A DNA stretch of 64,000 bases, taken from positions 7,036,501-7,100,500 of the forward strand of contig NZ_CP089391.1 of NCBI RefSeq assembly GCF_027594865.1. Direction: 5' to 3'. This DNA is from Bradyrhizobium xenonodulans. Lineage in GTDB: Bacteria > Pseudomonadota > Alphaproteobacteria > Rhizobiales > Xanthobacteraceae. The notes beneath the pieces were generated by a model. The model was not told the DNA's origin. It saw only the letters and a program-made list of their open reading frames with translations, and searched no databases. The position numbers and the translations under genes are program-made. Of the stretch, positions 9,392 through 18,511 are shown one piece after another (position 1 is the first letter of the stretch; each line of letters starts with the position of its first letter).

Positions 9392-9421
9392 AAGGCCTCC
9401 GATGGGCATATCGGAGGCCTT
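9392..9421 (-). terminator. Perfect 12-bp hairpin downstream of the porin gene
   Basis: AAGGCCTCCGAT (9392-9403) pairs with ATCGGAGGCCTT (9410-9421) around a 6-base loop. It lies about 105 bp after the porin stop. On the minus strand it is followed by TATCTGCTTT, only moderately T-rich, so it may be a bidirectional or processing hairpin rather than a strong intrinsic terminator. Confidence 0.65.
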
Positions 9422-9526
9422 CCTTGGAGATATTAGCGTAGAGCTGGCCCTAATAAGAGGCAGCTCAAGTCTTTGTCCGGCTCTACCGTGGAATGACTCA
9501 CTTACTTTCCTTCGCGAGGAGGGACC

Positions 9527-11065
9527 TCACCAATTTCGTTGAGCGCGCAGAAGCATGCTCACTGCGCTCTGGTCCTTGAGTTCATATAGCGCAGCTGGCT
9601 TGGCAATTGTCGCGACCGTCGGCGCAGCAATCGTGCCAGAGTATTTCTGATCAAGGAACGTGGCGGCAATGTCGACTGAGAACGTCAAGTTTTTCACCGG
9701 GGTCCATCGGGTGACGGTACCGACGGCGGCAACGTTCAAGTCGGGGTTGCAGACACCTGTTAGCCTGAGAGCAGCCATGCCAGCGCCACCGCAGATCTGA
9801 GCCTTAGCTCCATTATTGTAGCGGACGGCAGCCCATGCACCGTAGAATCCGGTGCTCCAGTAGGGATTCCAATTGTGGGTGTAACCGCCGCGGAAGCCAT
9901 AAGTCGTGGTCAGCTCAAGATTCGTTCCGCTCGCTGCCGACGTGCCGGAGTAGATGGCATCAGAAATGCCCGCGAAGCCGATGCTCTGGTACGCGTTAGC
10001 TCGACCGGTGCCGCCGTACATCGCCCAAGCAGTCGGGAGGTTTTCCTGGAAGTTGTAGGTGCTTGCCCCGTTGGTGTATACGCCCTGCAAATTGATCGAG
10101 TCACCGGCGCCAGTGGGGATATTCTTGATCGACAAAGCCAACTGAGCAGCCCAACCCCACTTGTCACCAGCATGCCCTGAAGTTTCGGTGGCACCGTAGT
10201 AAGCAGCATGGTTCTCGTGCGCTGCGACTGATGCCTGGAAGAGACCCCACGTCTGGTCAACGCGCACCATGCCGATGATGTCTGGAGCCCGACTGCCACC
10301 GAAACTCTGCGAACCATAAACACCCGTCACGATACCGGCGGCCGTGGCATTTGACGCGTTCCAGATATTTGTCTGGAAATATGCAGTTGGATCCTGCGCC
10401 GAGATCGTCGCCGTGATGCCCTGCCCGAAGTCGGCGGTATAGCTCAACTGGTTGACGCCTGTCGGGTCGCCGCCGCCGCCGGGGAGACCAGAGAAATTGT
10501 TAGCCGGATAAATGGTCCAGGGAGTGCTGAACTGGGAGATAGCCTTACCCATCGTGAAGCCTGCAAACTGGATGAAGGCAAAGAAGACACCGAGCGTACC
10601 ACCCCCGATTCCGTCGCCCGAATAAGATGTGCCGCCCGTTCCGGTGGCAGCGGTGGAGCCGGCGTTCCAAGTGAAAGCCCCCTCGAAGAACGTGCGGAGC
10701 ATGCCGTACTCCGTTGCTGTGCGCGTATCGATGTCCAGGCCAAAGCGCGAACGAGTGGTGTAGTAGTTGCTCAGACGATTATGCGCAGCACCGACCCCGG
10801 ATAGCGAGTTTTGAAAAATACCGTTGCTGGCTAGCACTGAGTCAGCGAGCATGAAACCACTCAGCTTTACGCACGTGTCTGTGCCCGGGATGTAATAGAA
10901 ACCGGCACCATAGAGGGAGCAAACCTTCACGTATTCGACCGCTTTGGCCTTGACGGGAATATCAGCTGCTCGTGCTCCGCCCAAGGCGATTAAGATTGCC
11001 GCCGAAGTCAGCGCGGCCGCTTTTGTGATTCGACGCAGGTTAAAGCGTGTATTCGAGAATTTCAT
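9527..11065 (-). CDS. Outer-membrane porin, alphaproteobacterial Porin_2 family
   Basis: About 512 residues. A basic N-terminus and hydrophobic stretch (AAALTSAAILIALGG) end at GARAAD, a clear signal peptidase site. The mature start DIPVKAKAVEYVKVCSLYG and the following YIPGTDTCVKLSG are the hallmark of Bradyrhizobium/Rhodopseudomonas porins, with the two early cysteines. The remainder is the alternating aromatic/polar sequence of a beta-barrel, and it ends LRAQRNW with a terminal aromatic residue as expected for barrel assembly. A GTG at 11071 is an alternative start; the ATG at 11065 has GGGG five bases upstream. General solute diffusion is the family role. Confidence 0.92.
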   Translation of the reverse strand: MKFSNTRFNLRRITKAAALTSAAILIALGGARAADIPVKAKAVEYVKVCSLYGAGFYYIPGTDTCVKLSGFMLADSVLASNGIFQNSLSGVGAAHNRLSNYYTTRSRFGLDIDTRTATEYGMLRTFFEGAFTWNAGSTAATGTGGTSYSGDGIGGGTLGVFFAFIQFAGFTMGKAISQFSTPWTIYPANNFSGLPGGGGDPTGVNQLSYTADFGQGITATISAQDPTAYFQTNIWNASNATAAGIVTGVYGSQSFGGSRAPDIIGMVRVDQTWGLFQASVAAHENHAAYYGATETSGHAGDKWGWAAQLALSIKNIPTGAGDSINLQGVYTNGASTYNFQENLPTAWAMYGGTGRANAYQSIGFAGISDAIYSGTSAASGTNLELTTTYGFRGGYTHNWNPYWSTGFYGAWAAVRYNNGAKAQICGGAGMAALRLTGVCNPDLNVAAVGTVTRWTPVKNLTFSVDIAATFLDQKYSGTIAAPTVATIAKPAALYELKDQSAVSMLLRAQRNW

Positions 11066-11071
11066 GATCAC

Positions 11072-11785
11072 CCCATCCTCTAGACAAGAATTTGTGCGGG
11101 CGACGCAGTATCGTTGCGAAGCAACTGTTCAGTGACAGACATCGAATCGCGCGATGGGATGTTCTGATTTGATGATGCCGTGAAATTGGACAACATCAAA
11201 TTCGACTTCTCGGCTGAAAGAGCAGCGGCTCCGGATCCAGCAATGACAGCCACGCTCTTGCCGACGCCAGGATGGTCGGTTGCGGTCTCAAGCCATTCGA
11301 AAGCTTCTCGGAGACGGTAGCACTCGCGGCCTTTAGCCTTCGCTGCAGAATTGGGGCCTGTCCGGCACAGCGCCTGAGACCCGCACTTACGATGGCACAA
11401 TCGGTGAGCTGACCGGAAGGTATCGGTGGCAGGCGACTGTATGTCTCGTCGGAACGCCTCACCTGACAGTGCCATCGTCAGGCAAGGTTCACCACCTGTG
11501 CCCGAAGTACGCGAGCACTGAACCTAGTCATCGCCCTCTTTGTCGCCAAAACTCTGGCTTTGGGGACCCGCGCTCTGAGCGCCTACCACAAGCTCTGCCT
11601 TCACGTCCCATTGCTTTCGCTGGCTGACGCAACGTCGAGACGAAGGTTGTATCTGATGAAATGCACCAGATATCGCATTCTTCGATTCTGTTCATTCGCA
11701 AATGCGATGACCGGATTGGTTAGGTCATTTGAGAGCGAGTAGAAGCCATTCTAAACTTCTTCTCCTAAGTTCACAGGTTTCTAGC
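11072..11785. other. Intergenic region between divergent porin and aminotransferase genes
   Basis: About 700 bp. It should contain the porin promoter (minus) and the promoter of the aminotransferase operon (plus). Open frames on the minus strand here (for example 11080-11475) have no recognisable homology, and overlapping alternative frames look equally protein-like, so none is called. Confidence 0.45.
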
Positions 11786-12985
11786 TTGTCCCTCGTTGCA
11801 CAACGGCTCAAGGTCGTCCGCCCCTCCGAAACCAAGGCGATGACGGCGCGCGCCGCCGAATTGCGTGATCAGGGCGTTGATGTGATCACGCTCAGTGCAG
11901 GCGAACCGGATTTCGACACGCCGTCCGCGATCAGCGAAGCCGGCATCCGGGCGATCCTGTACGGCCGGACGAAATACACGCCCGTCCCCGGGATCAGGCC
12001 GCTGCGCGAGGCGATCTGCAATGTCTTCAGCCGCGATCACGGTCTCGATTACGGTATCGACCAGATCACGGTGGGTTGTGGTGCCAAGCAAGTTGTCTTC
12101 AACGCGCTCTTCGCAAGCCTCGATCCGGGCGAGGAGGTGGTGATCCCGACGCCTTGCTGGGTCTCCTATCCCGATATGGTGGCACTCGCTGGTGGGAAGC
12201 CGGTTCTCGTCCCTTGCGATGAATTCCATGGATTCAAGCTGCGTCCCGAGGCGTTGGAGGCGACAATTACACCGCATACCAAATGGCTGATGCTGAACTC
12301 ACCATGTAATCCGACTGGTGCGGTCTACACCCAAGGCGAGTTGGTTGCACTCGCCGCGGTGCTGCGCGGGCATCCCCATGTCCATGTATTGTCCGACGAC
12401 ATCTACGAGAAGCTCACCTACAATGCGGCCTTCGCGACCATGGCCGCGGTCGCGCCGGACCTCTATGAGCGCACACTGACGGTCAACGGCGTGTCCAAGG
12501 CCGACGCCATGACCGGCTGGCGTGTCGGTTACGGCGCGGGACCTTTGTCGCTCATCAAGGCCATGAACCTCGTCCAAGGCCAGACCTCCTCGCACACCAG
12601 CTCGATTTCGCAATATGCCGCCATCGAGGCGCTGTCCGGCGGCAGGAATCACATCAAGGAATTCGCGAGCGCATTTCTTGAGCGTCGCGATCTCGTCGTC
12701 GCCAAGCTGAACCAGGCCGAGGGGCTTTCTTGCCGGGTTCCAGACGGCGCCTTCTACGTTTTCCCCTCCTGCGCGGGCGTCATCAGCAAGCGCACGCCGG
12801 ACGGCAAGGTGATCGAAACCGACACCGATTTCGCCATGTATCTGCTCGACGCCTTTGCGGTGGCCGTCGTGCCCGGGAGCGGTTTCATGGCCTCGCCCTA
12901 TATCCGCATGTCCTATGCTTCGTCGCTTGAGGACCTCACGCGCGCCTGCGACCGCATCATTGCCGCCTGCGCGGCCCTGTCCTGA
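11786..12985 (+). CDS. Class I aminotransferase, aspartate-aminotransferase-like; possible phosphonoalanine transaminase
   Basis: 399 residues from the TTG at 11786 (LSLVAQRLKVVRPSETKAM), the usual start point of AspC-type enzymes; the frame opens further upstream at 11729. Motifs: LSAGEPDFDTP, KYTPVPGI, NSPCNPTG near 172-178, LSDDIYEKL, and the PLP site NGVSKADAMTGWRVGYG with lysine near 238. The next gene, 12 bp downstream, is a phosphonopyruvate-hydrolase-like enzyme, then comes a LysR regulator. In Variovorax Pal2 such a trio (palB, palA, palR) degrades phosphonoalanine, so the substrate here could be phosphonoalanine rather than aspartate. That assignment is inferred from context. Confidence 0.85.
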   Translation: MSLVAQRLKVVRPSETKAMTARAAELRDQGVDVITLSAGEPDFDTPSAISEAGIRAILYGRTKYTPVPGIRPLREAICNVFSRDHGLDYGIDQITVGCGAKQVVFNALFASLDPGEEVVIPTPCWVSYPDMVALAGGKPVLVPCDEFHGFKLRPEALEATITPHTKWLMLNSPCNPTGAVYTQGELVALAAVLRGHPHVHVLSDDIYEKLTYNAAFATMAAVAPDLYERTLTVNGVSKADAMTGWRVGYGAGPLSLIKAMNLVQGQTSSHTSSISQYAAIEALSGGRNHIKEFASAFLERRDLVVAKLNQAEGLSCRVPDGAFYVFPSCAGVISKRTPDGKVIETDTDFAMYLLDAFAVAVVPGSGFMASPYIRMSYASSLEDLTRACDRIIAACAALS

Positions 12986-12997
12986 AAGTTCTCTCCG

Positions 12998-13870
12998 ATG
13001 TCTCCTGCCAAACGCCTTCGCGCCAGCATGGCCGAGTCCGGTCTACTCCACATCATGGCCGCCCATAGCCCATTTTCGGCGATCCTCGCAGAACAAGCCG
13101 GATTCGATGGCCTGTGGGCTTCCGGGTTCGAGCTGTCGGCACTTTATGGGCTGCCGGATATGAGCCTGATCTCGATGACACAGCATCTCGATATGCTGCG
13201 GGCGATCGCCGGGCGCGCAACGCTACCGATCGTGGCCGATATCGATACGGGCTACGGCAATGCGATCAATGTCATCCATGCCATCGGCGAATACGAGCGG
13301 GCCGGCGCCAGCGCCGTTGTCATCGAGGACAAGACTTTTCCGAAAGTCACCAGCCTTGTTGCCGGCGGCCGCCAGGAACTGCTGCGCATTGAGGAGTTTC
13401 AAGGCAAGATCGAGGCTGCGGTTGCGACAAGGCGGGACCCGAATTTTCTGATCATCGCCCGCACCGAAGCCCTGATCGCAGGCCTTGGCGAAGCGGAAGC
13501 CCTCGATCGCGCGAAAGCTTATGTAAAGGCTGGGGCCGACATGATCCTGATCCATTCGAAAAAGAAGGATCCGTCCGAGATCGAAAGTTTCTCGCGGGCG
13601 TGGACTGGAGCGGTGCCGCTTGTGATTGTGCCGAACGCCTACCCGGATCTCGACGCCGATCGCGTCAAGGCGCTCCGCAACATACGCATGATGATCTACG
13701 GCAATTATGGCATCCGCGCTGCTGCAACTGCCATGCAGGAGACCTTCCGCCGGATCATCGCCGACGGTGGCGTCCAGAACGTCCACAAGGACATTCTGCC
13801 TGTGGAGGAGATCTTCAGACTTCAAAAGATGGACGAGGTTAAGGCCGCTGAAGCTCGGTTCCTCCGCTGA
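12998..13870 (+). CDS. palA: Phosphonopyruvate hydrolase-like enzyme (PEP mutase/isocitrate lyase superfamily)
   Basis: 290-residue TIM-barrel enzyme. The metal/substrate loop DIDTGYGN is at 81-88 and the superfamily signature EDKTFPKVTSL at 110-120. The residue at 118 is threonine, as recalled for the Variovorax phosphonopyruvate hydrolase, whereas PEP mutase has asparagine there. Together with WASGFELSA near 40-48 and RQELLRIEEFQGKI near 125-138, this favours hydrolysis of phosphonopyruvate to pyruvate and phosphate. It sits 12 bp after the transaminase gene that could supply phosphonopyruvate. PEP mutase or another carbon-phosphorus or lyase activity remains possible. Confidence 0.82.
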   Translation: MSPAKRLRASMAESGLLHIMAAHSPFSAILAEQAGFDGLWASGFELSALYGLPDMSLISMTQHLDMLRAIAGRATLPIVADIDTGYGNAINVIHAIGEYERAGASAVVIEDKTFPKVTSLVAGGRQELLRIEEFQGKIEAAVATRRDPNFLIIARTEALIAGLGEAEALDRAKAYVKAGADMILIHSKKKDPSEIESFSRAWTGAVPLVIVPNAYPDLDADRVKALRNIRMMIYGNYGIRAAATAMQETFRRIIADGGVQNVHKDILPVEEIFRLQKMDEVKAAEARFLR

Positions 13871-14231
13871 ACGCAGCATTCCCGCCGCAACCATCGAGAT
13901 TTTCGATGCGGTAAGTGACGTCCGATCGCCTGTCAGGCGATCATGAGGCCGATACTGGGTGGGGCAACTTCCAGGAGAGGCATCTCCGGCCAATCGTCCC
14001 GGCGGCTTTAAGATGCGGCTCCGAGAGGGACCGTCGATTGACGTGTTGAGCCCACCGGTACGGGTCGCACTGGCTCTTAAGCCGCGCATGTTTTGTGCGC
14101 GAAAGGCCATTGACGAGCAGCAATCCGGCAACAAACATCAAATAGGCTAGAAGCATCGAATTGGAATATCTTCGGTTGGTAATGCCCACCGTGAAATCAG
14201 CGGACATCCCCAGAACCCACCGGAATAGAAG
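13871..14231. other. Intergenic region before the LysR gene; no supported gene
   Basis: 360 bp. It probably carries the promoter of the LysR gene. A short minus-strand frame with one hydrophobic stretch lies at 13941-14207, but it has no recognisable family and no good ribosome binding site. Confidence 0.4.
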
Positions 14232-15140
14232 ATGGCCAACGACAACGATGAAGTGCCTATCAACGCGATTCGTGTGTTCGTGGCGATCGCGCGAGAAGGA
14301 AGCGTCACGCGCGCGGCCAGCGCGTTGGGAGTGACACAGAGCTCGGTCAGCCGCTATCTCGCCGTGCTGCAGGAATATCTGGGGACAGACCTCATCGCAA
14401 GACGCGGGAAACGAAGCGAATTGACGGAGTTCGGAAGGCTTTTTGCGAACACGGTCGCCGAACCATTGGACACAGTGTGCTTCACCGCAAAACGGATGCG
14501 CCGGCGGACGCGCCCAAGCGCCAATCGGATTGTGGTGCGCACGTCGCTTTCGACGTTCGCCTACTCGCTTCTGATACCGAATCTGCAGGCATTTTCCGCT
14601 GAGATGGGCGGCGTCATCGTGGATGTCACGAGTTCGCTATCTCAGCCGACATCGTCGGACGACTACGATGTTTTGATTACTCGCGATCTTTCCATGATCG
14701 AACCGGCCGATGATTGGGAGGTCTACAACGAGCAACTCGTCTGCGTAGGCTCGCCAAGTCACGTGAATGGCAAGAACCTCTCGATCGTTCGCTCGATGCC
14801 AATTCTGAACATCACGTCGCGGCCCGACATACTGCCCACCTGGCTGCGGGCAATGAGCCTGACCTTTGCAGACGTCAAGACGGGCGCGCGATACGATCAC
14901 AATTACCTTGCTCTGCCGGCGGTCATGACGGGAAAATGCCTTCTGGTGGCGCCCGAAATTGTTGTCAGCGATTTGGTGCGCGGAGGCGTTCTGCACGTGG
15001 TACCGGGGTCACGGACTGGCAGCGGCATGCAATATCGCGCCTACGCCGTCGACCGCAGCGACAATTCTGAAATCTCTCGGGCTTTTTGCCGGTGGCTCGT
15101 CCGTCTTTGCAAAAAGGCCGCCCTCCTCGAAGCCGCCTGA
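14232..15140 (+). CDS. LysR-family transcriptional regulator
   Basis: 302 residues. The N-terminal winged helix-turn-helix is clear: INAIRVFVAIAREGSVTRAASALGV followed by TQSSVSRYLAVLQEYLG, roughly residues 10-52, then the RRGKRSELTEFGRLF wing. The C-terminal two-thirds is the effector-binding fold. It lies on the same strand as, and 361 bp after, the transaminase/phosphonopyruvate hydrolase pair, so it is the likely regulator of that pair (PalR-like role by context). The inducer is unknown. Confidence 0.88.
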   Translation: MANDNDEVPINAIRVFVAIAREGSVTRAASALGVTQSSVSRYLAVLQEYLGTDLIARRGKRSELTEFGRLFANTVAEPLDTVCFTAKRMRRRTRPSANRIVVRTSLSTFAYSLLIPNLQAFSAEMGGVIVDVTSSLSQPTSSDDYDVLITRDLSMIEPADDWEVYNEQLVCVGSPSHVNGKNLSIVRSMPILNITSRPDILPTWLRAMSLTFADVKTGARYDHNYLALPAVMTGKCLLVAPEIVVSDLVRGGVLHVVPGSRTGSGMQYRAYAVDRSDNSEISRAFCRWLVRLCKKAALLEAA

Positions 15141-15334
15141 CATCGCGTGAGCAATCGCGGCTCCTCTCAAGTAACAGACCCGCGCTATTGAGACCGCTCT
15201 TCCTCGAAACCACAGCGGCAGCCCTATCGAGCGGTTGAGGGGAACCATCATCACCGCCGTTATCTGGCCGGCCCCACTAAGTCCAGGACCCGACGGAAAC
15301 GGCTTACCAGCGCGATTTCCGAGCGTCACCGACT
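15141..15334. other. Short spacer after the LysR gene
   Basis: No gene, repeat or terminator could be supported here. Confidence 0.3.
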
Positions 15335-15589
15335 CTAAAGCTTGGGCGGAAGAGAGCGCCGCGCGCGAGCCTGTTGATTAGTCTGGATCATTCGCTCCGA
15401 GAGCTGCGAATGGTAGGGCGCGCTCAGCAGGATCAAGAAGAGCGCCCGGTCGGCTTCATAGCGAGCAGCGGATCGGCTGCTTCTTGAACCAGTCATGACC
15501 AGCGTGCCTCCCGTCGTGCGGACCGACCACACCCACCTTCGTCTGCGCTGTTCCAAGATAACTTCGAAGATTGAAAATCGATCAGACAT
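15335..15589 (-). CDS. Small conserved-looking protein of unknown function (84 aa)
   Basis: Reads MSDRFSIFEVILEQRRRRWVW, then SVRTTGGTLVMTGSRSSRSAARYEADRALFLILLSAP. The opening FEV...RRRRWVWSVRT.GG..V..G resembles the short beta-rich unit of YegP/DUF1508-type proteins, and similar small proteins are remembered from Bradyrhizobium genomes, but this is not certain. It stands alone on the minus strand. Confidence 0.5.
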   Translation of the reverse strand: MSDRFSIFEVILEQRRRRWVWSVRTTGGTLVMTGSRSSRSAARYEADRALFLILLSAPYHSQLSERMIQTNQQARARRSLPPKL

Positions 15590-15825
15590 GTCATCAGCCC
15601 CTCAACAGATAACGTCCCCCCGTAGTCTGCACGTCTGCATCATAGCCAAACCTGTGCGGTGCCGGCCCTCTTCCGCTCTACTGGCTTTACGCGCACTCGG
15701 TGTGGGTTCTCGGAAAGCTTTGATGGACCGCTTCGATGGGCCAATTCCTTGACCCAAACCTCTTTCGACGGCGAACCCCGCGCTCTGGTGGACGATGCTC
15801 ATGTCGTCATTTCGGCATGCAGGTC

Positions 15826-16593
15826 TTAAGATACGGAAAGTCGGTAAAGGGCGGCAGGCGTCTCGCCGAGGATCCGCCCTCGGGCGTCCTCGTCTGGGAC
15901 GAGTTCCTCAAGCCACTCAAATGCCTGGGCATAGGATGGCACGTAGGCGTGGGCGGCTGCGACGTGCGGCCACTCCGAGCCCCAGAGCAGCTGTTTCGGC
16001 CCGAGCTCCTCTAGCATCCTGCCCGCAGCTGCTTGGGCCCAGGCGTCTGGGACGCGTCCGATCCCCGACAGCTTCACCCACACCTCGGCGCCCTTCGCAA
16101 GCGCCAGCAGCCGCTCCAGGCGCGGATCCCAGGCAGGATCGCGAGCGTTGTCGGCAAGTCCGAAGCCTCGGAATACCAGGCGATGTCCGTCTGCCAGAAG
16201 CAGCTCAGCCAGAGGCTCACGCCCTTCGATGCCGCCGGACACCTCCAGGTGCAAGCCCAGCTGAAGAGCAGTCTCGAAGGACTCTGCCAGTGGATCCGGA
16301 TCGTCGAAGGTCACTGCCAAACCAGCAGCACCCGATCGACCCCACGCCTCCAGGACTTCTGGCTCGAGAGGTTGCACAAGGGGCGGAATGAGCCTCACCG
16401 GCATTCTGACCCGGCTGGCCTGAGCGAAGAGCTCCGTGGGGTCATCGTTCAAAAAGGCGGGTTGGACCAGGACCAGCCCGGTGACCGCGCAGTCGCGCGC
16501 AGCGTCTTCCAGCTGTTGCAAGGAGCCGTCGATGACAGGCACGGCCCGCCGGCTCTCTCGGCGGAAGACGTGGACCTCGCAGTCGATCCTCAT
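15826..16593 (-). CDS. Amidohydrolase-2 family metal-dependent hydrolase
   Basis: 255 residues from the ATG at 16593 (MRIDCEVHVFRRESRRAVPV). The C-terminal part shows the family pattern: KLSGIGRVPDAWAQ, LLWGSEWPH (conserved SDWPH-type metal site) and ILGETPAALYRL at the end. The N-terminal metal pair, usually D-x-H-x-H, is here DCEVH, so one histidine may be missing and activity is uncertain. The start overlaps the stop of a small gene upstream by 4 bp (16590-16593). Relatives act on lactones or decarboxylate aromatic acids; substrate unknown. Confidence 0.75.
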   Translation of the reverse strand: MRIDCEVHVFRRESRRAVPVIDGSLQQLEDAARDCAVTGLVLVQPAFLNDDPTELFAQASRVRMPVRLIPPLVQPLEPEVLEAWGRSGAAGLAVTFDDPDPLAESFETALQLGLHLEVSGGIEGREPLAELLLADGHRLVFRGFGLADNARDPAWDPRLERLLALAKGAEVWVKLSGIGRVPDAWAQAAAGRMLEELGPKQLLWGSEWPHVAAAHAYVPSYAQAFEWLEELVPDEDARGRILGETPAALYRLSVS

Positions 16594-16844
16594 GACGTGC
16601 CCTCGCCGCAAAGCACGGCCGGCAGAGCGGCCGCAAGCCCGCATTCTGCCCAGAAAAGCAGGTGCTCGATAGCTGCGCAGCGGGCGCATCGATTCTCCAG
16701 CTTCTGCTCAAGCACAGGGGCGGGTGATGTCCCGATGAAGATCTCGGCGTGGTGCTCGACTGCGAAGAGGTTTCCGACAGAGCCGAGCCCTGAGACGGAA
16801 AGCTCGCGCGGCAAGACAAATACCCGGTCGGAGTGGACGCTCAT
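16590..16844 (-). CDS. Small protein of unknown function coupled to the amidohydrolase (84 aa)
   Basis: Begins MSVHSDRVFVLPREL and ends LCGEGTS with a 4-bp ATGA overlap into the amidohydrolase gene, which is the main support for it being real. It has a C-A-R-C pair near residue 53 and a hydrophobic C-terminal stretch (LLFWAECGLAAALPAVL) that could be a membrane anchor or amphipathic helix. No family recognised. Confidence 0.5.
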   Translation of the reverse strand: MSVHSDRVFVLPRELSVSGLGSVGNLFAVEHHAEIFIGTSPAPVLEQKLENRCARCAAIEHLLFWAECGLAAALPAVLCGEGTS

Positions 16845-16969
16845 TTGGCTATTTCCTCAGCGAGGCAAATTACCCTGTCGAACTTTCAAATAGGAATAGC
16901 AGTTTATTGTCATACGAAGCCGTAAGGCAGGAGGACAAATGACGCACAAATTAAGCGCTTCTGCCGCTG

Positions 16970-17134
16970 TTACGCAGGATTCCTGACAGATGCCCCCTTT
17001 ATTAATATCAGTTCGTCAATCTCCGCCGGGCTAAGCCGAGAGCCGATGGTCTGCCGCTGCATTCGCGGCGCGCTTCGTACTAACACTTGATCTGCTTCTT
17101 CCGGCGTCGTTATCTCTATGGCGAACTTACACAC
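16970..17134 (-). CDS. Possible short peptide downstream of a sigma54-type promoter
   Basis: From the GTG at 17134 the frame reads VCKFAIEITTPEEADQV, then LVRSAPRMQRQTIGSRLSPAEIDELILIKGASV, ending at 16970. Composition is protein-like (charged helix, no low complexity), but the untranslated leader from the predicted promoter would be only about 11 nt and no family is recognised. It may simply be leader RNA for the genes at 16844 and 16593. Confidence 0.25.
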   Translation of the reverse strand: MCKFAIEITTPEEADQVLVRSAPRMQRQTIGSRLSPAEIDELILIKGASVRNPA

Positions 17135-17155
17135 GTTGGTTTTCCAGAGCGAGAA

Positions 17156-17172
17156 TGCAATCCGAGTGCCAA
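17156..17172 (-). promoter_or_regulatory. Sigma54 (RpoN) -24/-12 promoter, perfect consensus match
   Basis: Read on the minus strand: TTGGCACTCGGATTGCA, i.e. TGGCAC-N5-TTGCA with exactly ten bases between GG and GC. It points towards the small gene at 16844 and the amidohydrolase. No TGT-N10-ACA activator site was seen in the 150 bp upstream, so the activator, if any, is unknown. Confidence 0.55.
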
Positions 17173-18511
17173 ATTCTCGCGAGGACGGATGCCCCGCCAT
17201 CTGCAGTTCTCATACCAGACACGATCGCATGGATGCCGTTCCATACTTTGGCATTGCCGATGAGAAGACCGATCGACGGTTTCCACTTGAGACCGCCGAG
17301 TTCTCATCGGTTGCTGGGCGGATGCCGTTACCGCGGTCGTAAGATCATCGGGCCGGCCCGGCTTCGGATCATCAAGCTTATTCGTAGCAGCACGACTATG
17401 TGTGCGAGGCTTCCCACGTCGCTTTGCAATATCGACGATCGGGGCGATCACATTGGCGATTGGCAAACGCACCCTGACGCGATTTGCGGCAGCCTCAGTG
17501 GTACAGATCGACGAGTCATTCGCCGTCTGATCAAATCTCGCAAAGCCTGCATTTCCCGGGGTTGGAACTGTGAGAGGAGCAAGTCTCATACCAATTGAGG
17601 CGATCGTGAGAATCCGGCGTTGGTAAGGTTGCGGGGCTTGCTGAGGCTGGGTGCGCGATTCGTAGTAAGACTTCTGACACATGTCAGAGATGCGACGGCG
17701 CGGCTCCGATGCATGTCACGCGTGAACTCAAACAAGACCGAGCAAAGCCACTACCGCGGCTACTGCGTGCTGGGGTTGTCTCCCGTCTAAGAGGATTGAG
17801 GGCGTTGGAAGCCCGAGCCGCGGTTGCCGATTGGGTCGGCTCCTTGGCAGTGCCGTCTCGCGTGACGTGGGCCTCTTCCCGATTCTGGTCGTGAGAGGCC
17901 TGGATACGCCAGAAAGCAGGGCAGCTGATGGCGTTCGATCCTCCAACGGCAGATCGAGAAGTGCTGAGAGCGCCGCAAACGCGTCGATGCCGACAACGGC
18001 TGAGCTGTCAAAAGCTCCGCGTCAGCGGTCGAACATCCATGCCGGAAATTTCAGCCAACGATCCGATAGCGACCCATCCAGCGTCCCGCGAAAAAACGAC
18101 ATCAGCAGCCTTGTCGACAGCCCCATGAACGCAAACTCGGCAACCACACCAAGGATGATGCCGATAAAGAACCTCACGAAAAACGATCCTGTGGGCGTTC
18201 TCAAACGTCGTTGTACAAGGGCCGCGGTGTCCGTACTCCAGCCTTGACGGCACTACGCCCGATTAGACCAACTTCATCACCCTGCCTCAGGGCGCACGAA
18301 AAATCTGTTCAGACAAACGGAGTCAGCACTGTCGATCAAGCGAGACGGCCGCGCATTCCATCCCAAGGCGAAACTTCCGGGAGGATCGCTTCTCGCCAGT
18401 TCGTCAACTCCTTGACGCGCGACACGGGCGGCTCAAGACTGGATCCAGCCAGCCACACCGTACCACGCAGCAATGAAGACCCCGATCTTCCAAGCCGGCA
18501 TCTCTGCCACC
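17173..18511. other. Gene-poor stretch; no clearly supported gene
   Basis: About 1.3 kb. Open frames exist on both strands, the longest on the minus strand at 17116-17682 (188 codons), which contains the sigma54-type promoter and shows no recognisable domain. Overlapping frames look equally plausible. The only other candidate is the small membrane protein at 18022-18204. Probably decayed DNA. Confidence 0.4.
18022..18204 (-). CDS. Possible small membrane protein (60 aa)
   Basis: MRTPTGSFFVRFFIGIILGV followed by VAEFAFMGLSTRLLMSFFRG gives one or two transmembrane segments with a basic N-terminus, then a short polar tail ending FPAWMFDR. No homologue recognised. Alternative frames cross the same stretch, so this is tentative. 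Confidence 0.3.
   Translation of the reverse strand: MRTPTGSFFVRFFIGIILGVVAEFAFMGLSTRLLMSFFRGTLDGSLSDRWLKFPAWMFDR

Noticed and set aside
17116..17682. 188-codon minus-strand frame as a gene
   Set aside because: It contains the sigma54-type promoter, has no recognisable domain, and overlapping plus-strand frames are equally long; typical of high-GC noncoding DNA.
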